Positions 54,082 to 60,960 of a stretch of DNA of 64,000 bases are shown here, one piece after another (position 1 is the stretch's first letter; the number at the start of each line of letters is the position of its first letter). A model generated the notes under the pieces. That model saw only the letters and a program-made list of their open reading frames with translations. It searched no databases and was not told where the DNA came from. The DNA is from Clostridium sporogenes (GTDB taxonomy: Bacteria; Bacillota; Clostridia; Clostridiales; Clostridiaceae), in NCBI RefSeq assembly GCF_001020205.1, contig NZ_CP011663.1, positions 620,001 through 684,000 on the forward strand, written 5' to 3'. The position numbers and the translations under genes were made by a program.

Positions 54082-54933
54082 TTACTTTGTCCAATAGGTT
54101 GGACGAGTTATCATTTTAGGTAGTTTTGTATGAGAATCGCCCTTAGCTGTATTGATTTGGGCTTGTGTAAGAAAAATGCTATTTCTAAGATTAGCTCCAC
54201 TAATATCTGCATCTCGCAAGTCAGCACCAATAAGATCAGCCCCGCTTAAATCCACTGCTCTAAGGTTTGCCGCAATAAGACAGGCTCCTCTCAAATCTGC
54301 ACCTCTAAGATTTGTTTTTCTTAGGTCTGCACCAAGATAATCTAATGAGCGACAGTTAGCTTTTCGATTTCCTGAAGACTCCCTTTTTCCGTTGCGGGTT
54401 TTAGAACGTACTAGTTCACTGGTATTTTTAAGTATCATGTTAACCTTGGCTCGATGAGCTTCAATATCAAGTACTAGTAAAGAATTAACATCAAGAAGGG
54501 TAAGCCTTTCAGTATTCTCTATCAACGAACTTATATTTTCTTGGATACCTTGATCTGTCTGAAGGATAAATGCTTGAGTAAGATACCATAACATTTCATG
54601 AAGTTGTCTCATGATCAAAAATGCCTCAAACATTTGATTAGCAGATTCGGGGGCTTGTCTCCAGTTATGTCCCCCATAAGTAACTTGAGCTACTTTTTGA
54701 CCAGCACCAAAGCAGTCATAAGCAGTACAACCTTTAAGTCCTTTATTTCTAAGATTTTGGTGAACAGAGCAGGTAAAGTCTGGTTGTAAGTTTATACAAG
54801 GCTTGCCGGCGTCTTTATTGATTGGGAAACCTTCTGAAGCTGAAAAGTACAGGGCTATGCAACATAGGCCGAAACATTTCTTGCAATCAACTCTTAATTC
54901 TTTATTGAACTTATCTTCATTTTCATATATCAT
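54082..54933 (-). CDS. pentapeptide-repeat protein with Cys-rich N-terminal domain
   Basis: 283 aa. Residues 1-75 contain nine Cys in patterns CKKCFGLCC, GKPCINL, FTCSVH, KGCTAYDC, resembling YkgJ-like zinc or iron-binding regions. A helical middle follows (WYLTQAFILQTDQG, NIS...), then about ten A(D/N)LRxx pentapeptide units (about residues 197-262: ADLRKTNLRGADLRGACLIA, AVDLSGADLIGADL) forming a right-handed quadrilateral beta-helix. The region is clearly higher in GC than its neighbours, suggesting acquisition. Pentapeptide proteins can mimic DNA or shield gyrase, but no activity can be inferred. Confidence 0.85.
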   Translation of the reverse strand: MIYENEDKFNKELRVDCKKCFGLCCIALYFSASEGFPINKDAGKPCINLQPDFTCSVHQNLRNKGLKGCTAYDCFGAGQKVAQVTYGGHNWRQAPESANQMFEAFLIMRQLHEMLWYLTQAFILQTDQGIQENISSLIENTERLTLLDVNSLLVLDIEAHRAKVNMILKNTSELVRSKTRNGKRESSGNRKANCRSLDYLGADLRKTNLRGADLRGACLIAANLRAVDLSGADLIGADLRDADISGANLRNSIFLTQAQINTAKGDSHTKLPKMITRPTYWTK

Positions 54934-55198
54934 AATTATTTACCTCATATCAAAAAATTTAAATAATTTTTACTTTAAAATTATATCACATACAAGGTGT
55001 TTTTCAATGTTTGTAAAAGTAATATTTGTAATTAATGTTATAATTATTATATAAAGTAACTATAGATTAGGATGTATTTGAAAAAAATACTGTGCAGTGA
55101 GCATAATTCAAATTATAACCAATATAGAAAAAGTAAATTTTATAAAGAACATAAGAATATTATAATTAGTGAAAATAAGTTGTAAAGGAGGAAATGAT

Positions 55199-55549
55199 AT
55201 GGTTGCTCCAGTTAAAGAAAATATCAATATAGATGTACTTGACAAGATTGATATTAGAGTGGGAACAATTAAATTAGTTGAAGATGTTGAGAAATCAGAT
55301 AAATTAGTTAAGCTATCTGTTGATTTTGGTGAATTTACCAGAACTATATTAGTAGGAATGAAGGGTGAAAGAGATAATCCTAAAGAAATTGAAGGTAAAC
55401 AGGCATTATTTGTAGTTAATTTGGCTCCAAAGAAAATGGCAGGTGAAGTTTCTGAAGGAATGCTTTTTGATATAGGATATGCTGATGGTATTATACCTGT
55501 TTTAGCACAACCTGAAAAACCAATACCTAATGGCACAAGAGTTGGATAG
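55199..55549 (+). CDS. csaA: tRNA-binding-domain protein CsaA
   Basis: 116 aa, single EMAP-II/tRNA-binding OB-fold: IDVLDKIDIRVGTIKLVEDV, SVDFGEFTRTILVGMKGERD, ALFVVNLAPKKMAGEVSEGM. CsaA has export-related chaperone activity in Bacillus; the same fold is the C-terminal domain of methionyl-tRNA synthetase. Start set at ATG 55199 after AAAGGAGGAA. The downstream XRE gene begins 140 bases on. Monocistronic. Confidence 0.9.
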   Translation: MVAPVKENINIDVLDKIDIRVGTIKLVEDVEKSDKLVKLSVDFGEFTRTILVGMKGERDNPKEIEGKQALFVVNLAPKKMAGEVSEGMLFDIGYADGIIPVLAQPEKPIPNGTRVG

Positions 55550-55605
55550 ATACTTAATAGTACATAACATTCTCAAAGTGCAAAGCAAATTTTATTAGTT
55601 AATAA

Positions 55606-55663
55606 TTGACAATATACTTATACAATGATAATATGAAGTAAACTTCACATGAAGTTTGCTTCA
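55606..55663 (+). promoter_or_regulatory. promoter with inverted-repeat operator for the XRE operon
   Basis: TTGACA (55606-55611), 17 bases, TAATAT (55629-55634). Directly after, TGAAGTAAACTTCA and TGAAGTTTGCTTCA form an inverted pair (55634-55663, one mismatch, 2-base spacer), covering the start site. Autoregulation by the XRE protein is likely. Confidence 0.7.
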
Positions 55664-55690
55664 TATTTTTATTTTTAGGGAGGTGTATAG

Positions 55691-55903
55691 GTGAAAAATA
55701 GAGTGAAAGAATTGAGAATTGCATCAAATATGACCCAACAACAACTTGCTGATTTAGTTTCAGTTTCCTCAAGAACCATTATTTCACTTGAAAAAGGACA
55801 GTACAATCCCTCAATTATGTTGGCATATAAAATAGCGCGTGTTTTTAACACAACTATTGAAGAGTTATATTGTTTAAAGGAGAATTGGGAAAATGAAGAT
55901 TAA
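55691..55903 (+). CDS. XRE-family HTH regulator
   Basis: 70 aa, one Cro/C1 helix-turn-helix (KNRVKELRIASNMTQQQLAD, SVSSRTIISLEKGQYNPSIM, AYKIARVFNTTIEELYCLKE). Resembles YozG-type repressors. Start is GTG after GGGAGGTGTATAG. It overlaps the next gene by 11 bases. The XRE plus small membrane protein pair with an upstream operator is a common two-gene unit, here followed by a signal peptidase gene. Confidence 0.9.
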   Translation: MKNRVKELRIASNMTQQQLADLVSVSSRTIISLEKGQYNPSIMLAYKIARVFNTTIEELYCLKENWENED

Positions 55904-56330
55904 AATATATAATAAAAAGAAGTTTTTAAGTGGTATGGCATTTTTATTATTAGCAGCAATTAGTATTCCATTTATAATTACACGCTTTAGCAATTTAAAC
56001 ACCTTAAGAATTGTCAAATCTATTATAATAGATACATTTTGTATATTATTTGGAGTAACAGAAGTATATAGAAGCTTAAATAGAAAATGTGCAAAAGAAG
56101 ATGAGCAAAATGATGATGAACGAGAAAAGTTTATTACTATTAAATCCAAAAGTAGGGCTTTTGATGTTACATTTTTAATTTGTGCTATTATTGCAATACT
56201 ATCTGGAATTGCATTTAAAGTAACAAAAAATAATATGTTCATTGGTATTTTTATTGGTATAGGCATTGTTCCTACGATTATGATAATTATTGAAATGATT
56301 AGCTATTTTTATTATGATAAGAGAAATTAA
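55893..56330 (+). CDS. four-helix membrane protein paired with XRE regulator
   Basis: 145 aa with four hydrophobic segments (about 10-30, 40-58, 87-105, 110-132). The central cytoplasmic loop NDDEREKFITIKSKSRAFDV (DDER...K) is typical of small DUF2178-type proteins found after XRE regulators. The HTH-membrane-protein gene pair is widespread in Firmicutes but has no assigned function. Ribosome binding site AAAGGAGAA inside the XRE gene. The family name is from memory and should be checked. Confidence 0.72.
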   Translation: MKIKIYNKKKFLSGMAFLLLAAISIPFIITRFSNLNTLRIVKSIIIDTFCILFGVTEVYRSLNRKCAKEDEQNDDEREKFITIKSKSRAFDVTFLICAIIAILSGIAFKVTKNNMFIGIFIGIGIVPTIMIIIEMISYFYYDKRN

Positions 56331-56381
56331 TTACTATCATAGCATTGTGATTTAATTTTTGAATTAGAGGGGGAAAATATT

Positions 56382-56990
56382 ATGGATAAGAGAAAAGTTA
56401 AAAAAGAGATTGAAAGTTGGATTTTTTCTATTTTGGGGGCTATTCTTATTGCAGGTTTAGTTAATAGTAAGGTTTTTGCAAAGGTCCGAGTACAACAAAG
56501 CTCTATGGAGAATACTTTACTTACTAATGAACAATTAGTAGTAGATAAATTAAGCTATAATTTTGCAGAACCTAAAAAAGGAGATATAATTATTTTTCAT
56601 GAAAATAAAGAAAGGGGAACTATAGCCGAGGACACTTTAGAAATGGTAGATAATATAATATCCATATTTAATAATAACAATAATTCCATAGAAAAAGATG
56701 ATAGATTAATTAAAAGAGTAATTGGTGTTCCTGGTGATGAAATTGATATTAAAGATGGACATTTATATTTAAATGGTAAAAAACTTGAAGAATCCTATGT
56801 AAAAGGGGAGACTATTAAAAGAGAATTTAAACTTCCTATTCAGGTTCCAGAAAACAAATTGTTTGTTTTAGGTGATAACAGAATGATAAGTAAAGATAGT
56901 AGAATATTTGGACTTATTGATTATAAACAAGTAGAAGGTAAGGCAATATATAGGGTATATCCTTTCAATCACGTGGGAAAGGTAAAGTAG
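56382..56990 (+). CDS. lepB: signal peptidase I
   Basis: 202 aa, one N-terminal membrane segment (about 10-30) and an extracytoplasmic catalytic domain. Nucleophile Ser in VQQSSMENTLL (residue about 40), Lys general base in DRLIKRVIGVPGDEI, and GDNRMISKDSR as the third conserved box. This is the short Gram-positive (SipS-like) type. Cleaves Sec/Tat signal peptides. Located after the XRE/membrane-protein pair, 51 bases downstream, possibly the same transcript. High confidence. Confidence 0.95.
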   Translation: MDKRKVKKEIESWIFSILGAILIAGLVNSKVFAKVRVQQSSMENTLLTNEQLVVDKLSYNFAEPKKGDIIIFHENKERGTIAEDTLEMVDNIISIFNNNNNSIEKDDRLIKRVIGVPGDEIDIKDGHLYLNGKKLEESYVKGETIKREFKLPIQVPENKLFVLGDNRMISKDSRIFGLIDYKQVEGKAIYRVYPFNHVGKVK

Positions 56991-57102
56991 AATTTTGTAT
57001 AAATATTATGTTGCTGTAATATAATTTTCTTAGATTTTTATAACAATAATAATTTAAAGTTTTGTTTTAAAAGAATATTTTTATATAATAATTAATAATT
57101 TT

Positions 57103-57127
57103 TAAGGGAAGTTAAATAACTTCCCTA
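57103..57127 (+). terminator. intrinsic terminator-like hairpin
   Basis: AAGGGAAGTTA / TAACTTCCCT with a 2-base loop, about 110 bases after lepB. The T tract is interrupted (TATTCTCATTTT). Confidence 0.6.
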
Positions 57128-57370
57128 TTCTCATTTTAAGAATCCCACAAATTTAAATTAATTTTTTTAATTGCTTGTTAATATTTTAAAAATTTCTGTT
57201 TCTGGACCTTGGTGGATTTATAAAAAATTAAAGCTTTTACTTATGAATTCTATATTTATATATTTTCTATATTTGTAGGTTAATTGTGTAATAATTGTTA
57301 ACATAAAATTATTTTTGTTTTAAAATTACTTATCATATAAAAATTAAACCTAATTTTTATGATATAATAA

Positions 57371-57417
57371 AACCTAAATTAATATGGATATGATTTTGTG
57401 TTTAGGTTAGAGTTTTT
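57371..57417 (+). terminator. hairpin with T5
   Basis: AACCTAAA / TTTAGGTT, then AGAGTTTTT. A TATAAT at 57363-57368 lies just before it, so it may terminate a very short RNA or be an attenuator. Confidence 0.45.
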
Positions 57418-57424
57418 AATTTAT

Positions 57425-57500
57425 CTAAAACTTAAAGTAGCTACCCAGAGATATAGTCTTTATTTAATATCACTTTGAATAAGGGTGAAGTATTATAGGT
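57425..57500 (+). repeat. R1 dispersed repeat, decayed copy 3
   Basis: CTAAAACTTAAAGTAGCTACCCAGAGATATAG in short blocks and TATCACTTTGAATAAGGGTG align with R1 at 33455-33520, with loss of the strong stems. Confidence 0.55.
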
Positions 57501-57924
57501 ATGCATTATATAAAAGGCTAGAAATTTAATTGCTTTTATGGATTAAATTATAGTACGGTGTGTGGATTTAGTCTTCATTGATAATAGTTATCGGTGATAT
57601 GTATATTTAAATATTTAATTAAATATTTCTTGGCTTTTTTTAAAAGGTTTACATTATATTGGTTTTATATATAGTAATAAATAACGGATTCTAAAATATA
57701 TCAGATTTAATTTATTAATCCTAGAAAGATTTAAAAATAAATTTTGATCTAAAATTTATTTTTATTTATGTACTTTTTTAGACTTATATTCAAAAAAAAT
57801 ACAAATGATGAAAAATTTTTTACTTATTTTTATATTAAATACTGTGTCATCACCTTTTTTATTAGATTGTAGAATTTGCTTGCCCATGAATGCTAAAAAA
57901 CTAATAAAAGGGAGGACATTATAT

Positions 57925-58626
57925 ATGCGCATAGGAATCTGTGGAAATGATGTTGAACAAAGAAATTATTTAAAAAATCATCTAATAAAAATTATTAAAG
58001 AAACGGAATTAGAATGTGAATTATTTGAATTTAATTGTGGAGAAGAGCTTCTACAAAATTATGAAAAAATGAATATTATATTTTTAGATATAAATATGGG
58101 AAAAATAAATGGAATAGAAATAGCTAAAAAAATAAGAGAGTTTGATTCAGTAGTAGAAATAATATTTGTAACAAAGCTTGTGAATTATATTCATCAGGCT
58201 TATGAAGTAAGAGCATATAGGTATTTGCTGAGACCTATAAATTATGAAATTATAAAATATGTTACGTTGAATTGTATTAAGGGTATTGAAGCACAAAAGA
58301 ATTTAGTTATTAAATATAAAGGTGAAATTATAATTTTAAATATAGATGAAATTACATATATAGAAGTTATGCAAAAGATGTTAACTATACATACTAAAGA
58401 TAAAGATTATACATTTAAAATGACTTTATCAAAATTTGAAAAAGAATTATCTCAACATGATTTCTTTAGATGTCACAAAAGTTTTTTAGTTAATCTTAAT
58501 AAAGTAAAAGAGTTTAAGGACAATATAATCAATGTTAATGATACCTACATACCTATAAGTAAATATAGATCTAAAGAATTTAGACATAAATTAACAAAAA
58601 TATTAAAAAATTCAATATGGCTTTGA
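57925..58626 (+). CDS. LytTR-family response regulator
   Basis: 233 aa. Receiver domain (about 1-120): acidic triad in CGNDVEQRN, phospho-acceptor Asp in IIFLDINMGK, Thr in IFVTKLV. The usual Lys-Pro switch is Arg-Pro here (RYLLRPIN). LytTR DNA-binding domain (about 130-230): NIDEITYIEVMQKMLTIHTK, DFFRCHKSFLVNLNKVKEF. Start set at ATG 57925 after GGGAGGACA; an earlier frame start lacks a ribosome binding site. No histidine kinase is adjacent. It is the nearest upstream regulator of the RiPP peptide cluster and reads toward it. Confidence 0.9.
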   Translation: MRIGICGNDVEQRNYLKNHLIKIIKETELECELFEFNCGEELLQNYEKMNIIFLDINMGKINGIEIAKKIREFDSVVEIIFVTKLVNYIHQAYEVRAYRYLLRPINYEIIKYVTLNCIKGIEAQKNLVIKYKGEIIILNIDEITYIEVMQKMLTIHTKDKDYTFKMTLSKFEKELSQHDFFRCHKSFLVNLNKVKEFKDNIINVNDTYIPISKYRSKEFRHKLTKILKNSIWL

Positions 58627-59219
58627 AAAAAAATCTATTCATCCTAATACAGATATTATTCATGCCAATCATATTGAAAAAATAATGAAAGGATAGTAGA
58701 ATTTCTTTAAAGTTAAAATAAAAAACATGGGACAAGCTAATTTAAATACATTAAAATCTATTATTAAAAATAGGAAGTTTATTTTTAGGTGATGGATTGT
58801 TAATATTTTCTCATACTTTAATAATATTAAGGCTGGAATGTGTATATACCATATTTTAAGTTTAATATTGATTAATGGAATCTGTTAAACCACTATAATT
58901 ATATTATCTTTGAAAACTATATAACTTTGGAATTTTTTTAGATTTTAATTAAGCCCCTATAAAATAGGACATCTATTTTATCTATGATATAGAAATAAAA
59001 ATTTATACTAAATGCATCCATTAAATAGTTTATAAGATTTAATAAGACTATATTAAAAAGATAAAAAATTTAATCAACTCTATAAAAACTAACTAAATCA
59101 AATCTATAATATAATTTAGTTTTGTACATTATTCTCTTTTTCTTTAGAAATTTATTTGATTTTTAAAGAAAATAAGAGCTAATGTTCATATAATTTAAAA
59201 ATTAAAGGGGGGAAATATT
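58627..59219. other. region between the LytTR gene and the first precursor gene
   Basis: About 590 bases. Short open stretches read SIHPNTDIIHANHIEKIMKG (58630-58698) and, after frame changes, LGDGLLIFSHTLIILRL (about 58785-58840); these look like remnants of a decayed gene I cannot name. A TATAAT lies at about 59188 without a good -35, consistent with an activator-dependent promoter for the precursor operon. Confidence 0.45.
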
Positions 59220-59339
59220 ATGAGATTTATAAAAAAGCCATCTAAAAAATTTCAATTAGGATTCTGTGTAGCTTGTTCTACAAACTGTGATAACAGATGC
59301 GCAGATCAATGCGTAGTTGTACAACCTAATAGCAACTAA
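59220..59339 (+). CDS. Cys-rich RiPP precursor peptide 1, 39 aa
   Basis: Starts MRFIKKPSKKFQLGF, then Cys16, 19, 23, 27, 31 (CxxC-x3-C-x3-C-x3-C) and a Cys-free tail ending QPNSN. Ribosome binding site AAGGGGGGAAA, 9 bases before the ATG. It is first of seven similar genes. The short basic leader resembles the CLI_3235-class bacteriocin precursors modified by CcpM-type radical SAM enzymes. Likely core: the Cys-rich half. Too short for most gene finders. Confidence 0.85.
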   Translation: MRFIKKPSKKFQLGFCVACSTNCDNRCADQCVVVQPNSN

Positions 59340-59379
59340 TAGATAATTTAGAAGAATAATTAATGGGGGGGTGGATCAA

Positions 59380-59505
59380 ATGAAATTTATAAAAAAACCA
59401 TCATCAAAATATGTATTAGGATTTTGTAATGCGTGTTCAGAAAATTGTCATAATGATTGTTCTAAGCAATCAGGATGTGGATATTGCGCATCATATGGTG
59501 TTTAA
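59380..59505 (+). CDS. Cys-rich RiPP precursor peptide 2, 41 aa
   Basis: Starts MKFIKKPSSKYVLGF. Cys16, 19, 23, 27, 33, 36. The first four match peptide 1 in spacing and the leader is almost identical (KFIKKPS). The C-terminal tail adds GCGYCASYGV. Ribosome binding site AATGGGGGGGTGG. It follows peptide 1 by 40 bases. Same inferred role as the others: substrate of the radical SAM enzyme encoded at 60961. Confidence 0.85.
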   Translation: MKFIKKPSSKYVLGFCNACSENCHNDCSKQSGCGYCASYGV

Positions 59506-59773
59506 AAATAGGAAATGAAGAATAGAATACTCCTAAGTCTATCTATACTAAGAGTCTTAATTATTTTTATTTAAAGATAATAGGTAGCTATATTTAAGAA
59601 GAATAGTTATATGTATTAAGATGAGAATTAATTTAAATTCTATTACAGCTTTGTAAATTCCTCGAAATTATCATTCATATATATAACATCAATTATGTTT
59701 AATATATTTAACAATTCAATATTAGTATAGGTAGACTAGGACCAAAATTATAATAATTTGGGGTATTAATATT

Positions 59774-59881
59774 ATGAAATTTATAGTAAAACCTAAAAGT
59801 TTTAGAATAGGCTTATGTTATTGTGATCAGTGTGACTATTGTTCTTTAAAATGTAATAGCAGATGTGGCATTTATACGTAA
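59774..59881 (+). CDS. Cys-rich RiPP precursor peptide 3, 35 aa
   Basis: Starts MKFIVKPKSFRIGL, then Cys15, 17, 20, 23, 27, 31. The C-x-C-x2-C-x2-C start is of the second pattern, shared with peptides 6 and 7. Ribosome binding site TTTGGGGTATT. A 270-base gap without a gene separates it from peptide 2. Leader M-K-F-I-V-K-P keeps the family start. Confidence 0.83.
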   Translation: MKFIVKPKSFRIGLCYCDQCDYCSLKCNSRCGIYT

Positions 59882-59954
59882 TATAAAAAAGTTTATTAAA
59901 GATACTATTTAATATTAACTTAATACAGTTAATTTAAGGGAGGGGAGGGAAGTC

Positions 59955-60059
59955 ATGAAATATATAAAAGAGCCTGCTAAAAAATTTTCACAAGGATATT
60001 GTGTTGTATGCTCTGGAAATTGTGTAAATAATTGTGTAGGTCAAAGTGTATGGGGATAG
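59955..60059 (+). CDS. Cys-rich RiPP precursor peptide 4, 34 aa
   Basis: Starts MKYIKEPAKKFSQGY, then Cys16, 19, 23, 27 only, followed by VGQSVWG. It matches the first four Cys of peptides 1 and 2 exactly and lacks any later Cys. Ribosome binding site AAGGGAGGGGAGGG, very strong, 7 bases upstream. The shortest of the set; it suggests the first four Cys are the common core. Confidence 0.83.
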   Translation: MKYIKEPAKKFSQGYCVVCSGNCVNNCVGQSVWG

Positions 60060-60206
60060 AAATATGCTGAAGTTAGGTATTAAAAATTTAAAACAATTAT
60101 TCAGAAAATTCAAACTATATTCTTGAGAAATAGTGAAATTTAGTATGTTTAATATAATATACCTACTAATTTAAGGAAAATTAAGAAATGGGGAAGGAGG
60201 GATTAA

Positions 60207-60353
60207 ATGAAATATATTGTTAAAAGAGTAAATTTAAAAGAGGGATTTTGCGTTGTAGGCTGTGGAGAAAAAGGGTGTAGCGGTGTTTGTGTAAATAATT
60301 GTTTAAGAGTGTGCGTAATAGATTGTGCTCTTAATGGAGGAGAAACATCATAA
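60207..60353 (+). CDS. Cys-rich RiPP precursor peptide 5, 48 aa
   Basis: Starts MKYIVKRVNLKEGF, then Cys15, 19, 24, 28, 32, 36, 40. It is the longest and most Cys-rich; from Cys24 the spacing is a regular x3 (C-x3-C four times), a helical-wheel-like repeat. The tail NGGETS is Cys-free. Ribosome binding site AAGGAGGGA. It departs from the others in the spacing after the first Cys. Confidence 0.83.
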   Translation: MKYIVKRVNLKEGFCVVGCGEKGCSGVCVNNCLRVCVIDCALNGGETS

Positions 60354-60395
60354 AAATAATTTTAAATAAATTAAATTTTAGATTGGAGCTTTATC

Positions 60396-60515
60396 ATGAA
60401 ATATATAATTTATAGAAAGAAAGAATGGAAATATGTTTCTGGATATTGTCACTGTAGTAATTGCGATAATTGTCATGAAAATTGCGGAAGCCAATGTAAG
60501 ACCTATTACCACTAA
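60396..60515 (+). CDS. Cys-rich RiPP precursor peptide 6, 39 aa
   Basis: Starts MKYIIYRKKEWKYVSGY, then Cys18, 20, 23, 26, 30, 34 and the tail KTYYH. The C-x-C-x2-C-x2-C pattern matches peptides 3 and 7. Ribosome binding site ATTGGAGCTTT (weaker than its neighbours). Aromatic residues are frequent in leader and tail. It sits 43 bases after peptide 5. Confidence 0.83.
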   Translation: MKYIIYRKKEWKYVSGYCHCSNCDNCHENCGSQCKTYYH

Positions 60516-60585
60516 GATCATATTTACTTTCATAATACTTAGTTCATAACTATAAATTCCCAAAATGATTTTAAAATTATTAATT

Positions 60586-60655
60586 TGATTTCTCTTTTCT
60601 TCTAAGAAAAATGTTTTAAAATCAAATCATTATAATGGGGAGAAAAGAGAAATCA
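60586..60655. other. structured spacer between precursor genes 6 and 7
   Basis: TGATTTCTCTTTTCT pairs perfectly with AGAAAAGAGAAATCA (15 bp, 60586-60600 and 60641-60655). The loop contains further complementary segments around TTTTAAAATCAAATCATT. No T run follows, so it is unlikely to be a simple terminator. Confidence 0.6.
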
Positions 60656-60704
60656 ATTTTAATATAGCTTTACAGAATTTTGAGAATAAATAGGGGGGAA
60701 TAAT

Positions 60705-60815
60705 ATGAAATATATAATCAAGCCATCATTAAATAAAAATTGGTATTGTTATTGTTCTGATTGCAACGTATGTGTGAATTGCAATAACTGTGAAGTATAT
60801 CACTCAAGGATATAA
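60705..60815 (+). CDS. Cys-rich RiPP precursor peptide 7, 36 aa
   Basis: Starts MKYIIKPSLNKNWY, then Cys15, 17, 20, 23, 26, 29 and the tail EVYHSRI. It has six Cys within 15 residues, spacing C-x-C-x2-C-x2-C-x2-C-x2-C. Ribosome binding site TAGGGGGGAATA. It is the last precursor, 145 bases before the radical SAM gene, with a very strong ribosome binding site there too. Confidence 0.84.
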   Translation: MKYIIKPSLNKNWYCYCSDCNVCVNCNNCEVYHSRI

Positions 60816-60960
60816 ATATTTGAATGAATATAGAAGTGTAAGAGAACGACAGCTAAGGGAATAACTAAATGATATGGGAACAAATAACGCAATAATAAAA
60901 TAAATTTAAATTATTATACATTATATTATTAAAAATTTAACAAAGTAGGGGGCAAAATTT

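Larger units (their letters stand above)
57128..57924. other. long intergenic region upstream of the LytTR regulator
   Basis: About 800 bases between lepB and the regulator, with no supported ORF. It contains the hairpin at 57371, a decayed R1 copy at 57425-57500, and the regulator's own promoter region. I find no clear LytTR direct repeat. Confidence 0.5.

Noticed and set aside
54152..54340. Plus-strand ORF of repeated Ser/Ala/Pro units
   Set aside because: It is the antisense shadow of the pentapeptide repeats and has no ribosome binding site.
57805..57924. N-terminal extension of the LytTR regulator
   Set aside because: No ribosome binding site precedes 57805; the receiver domain begins right at the ATG at 57925 after GGGAGGACA.
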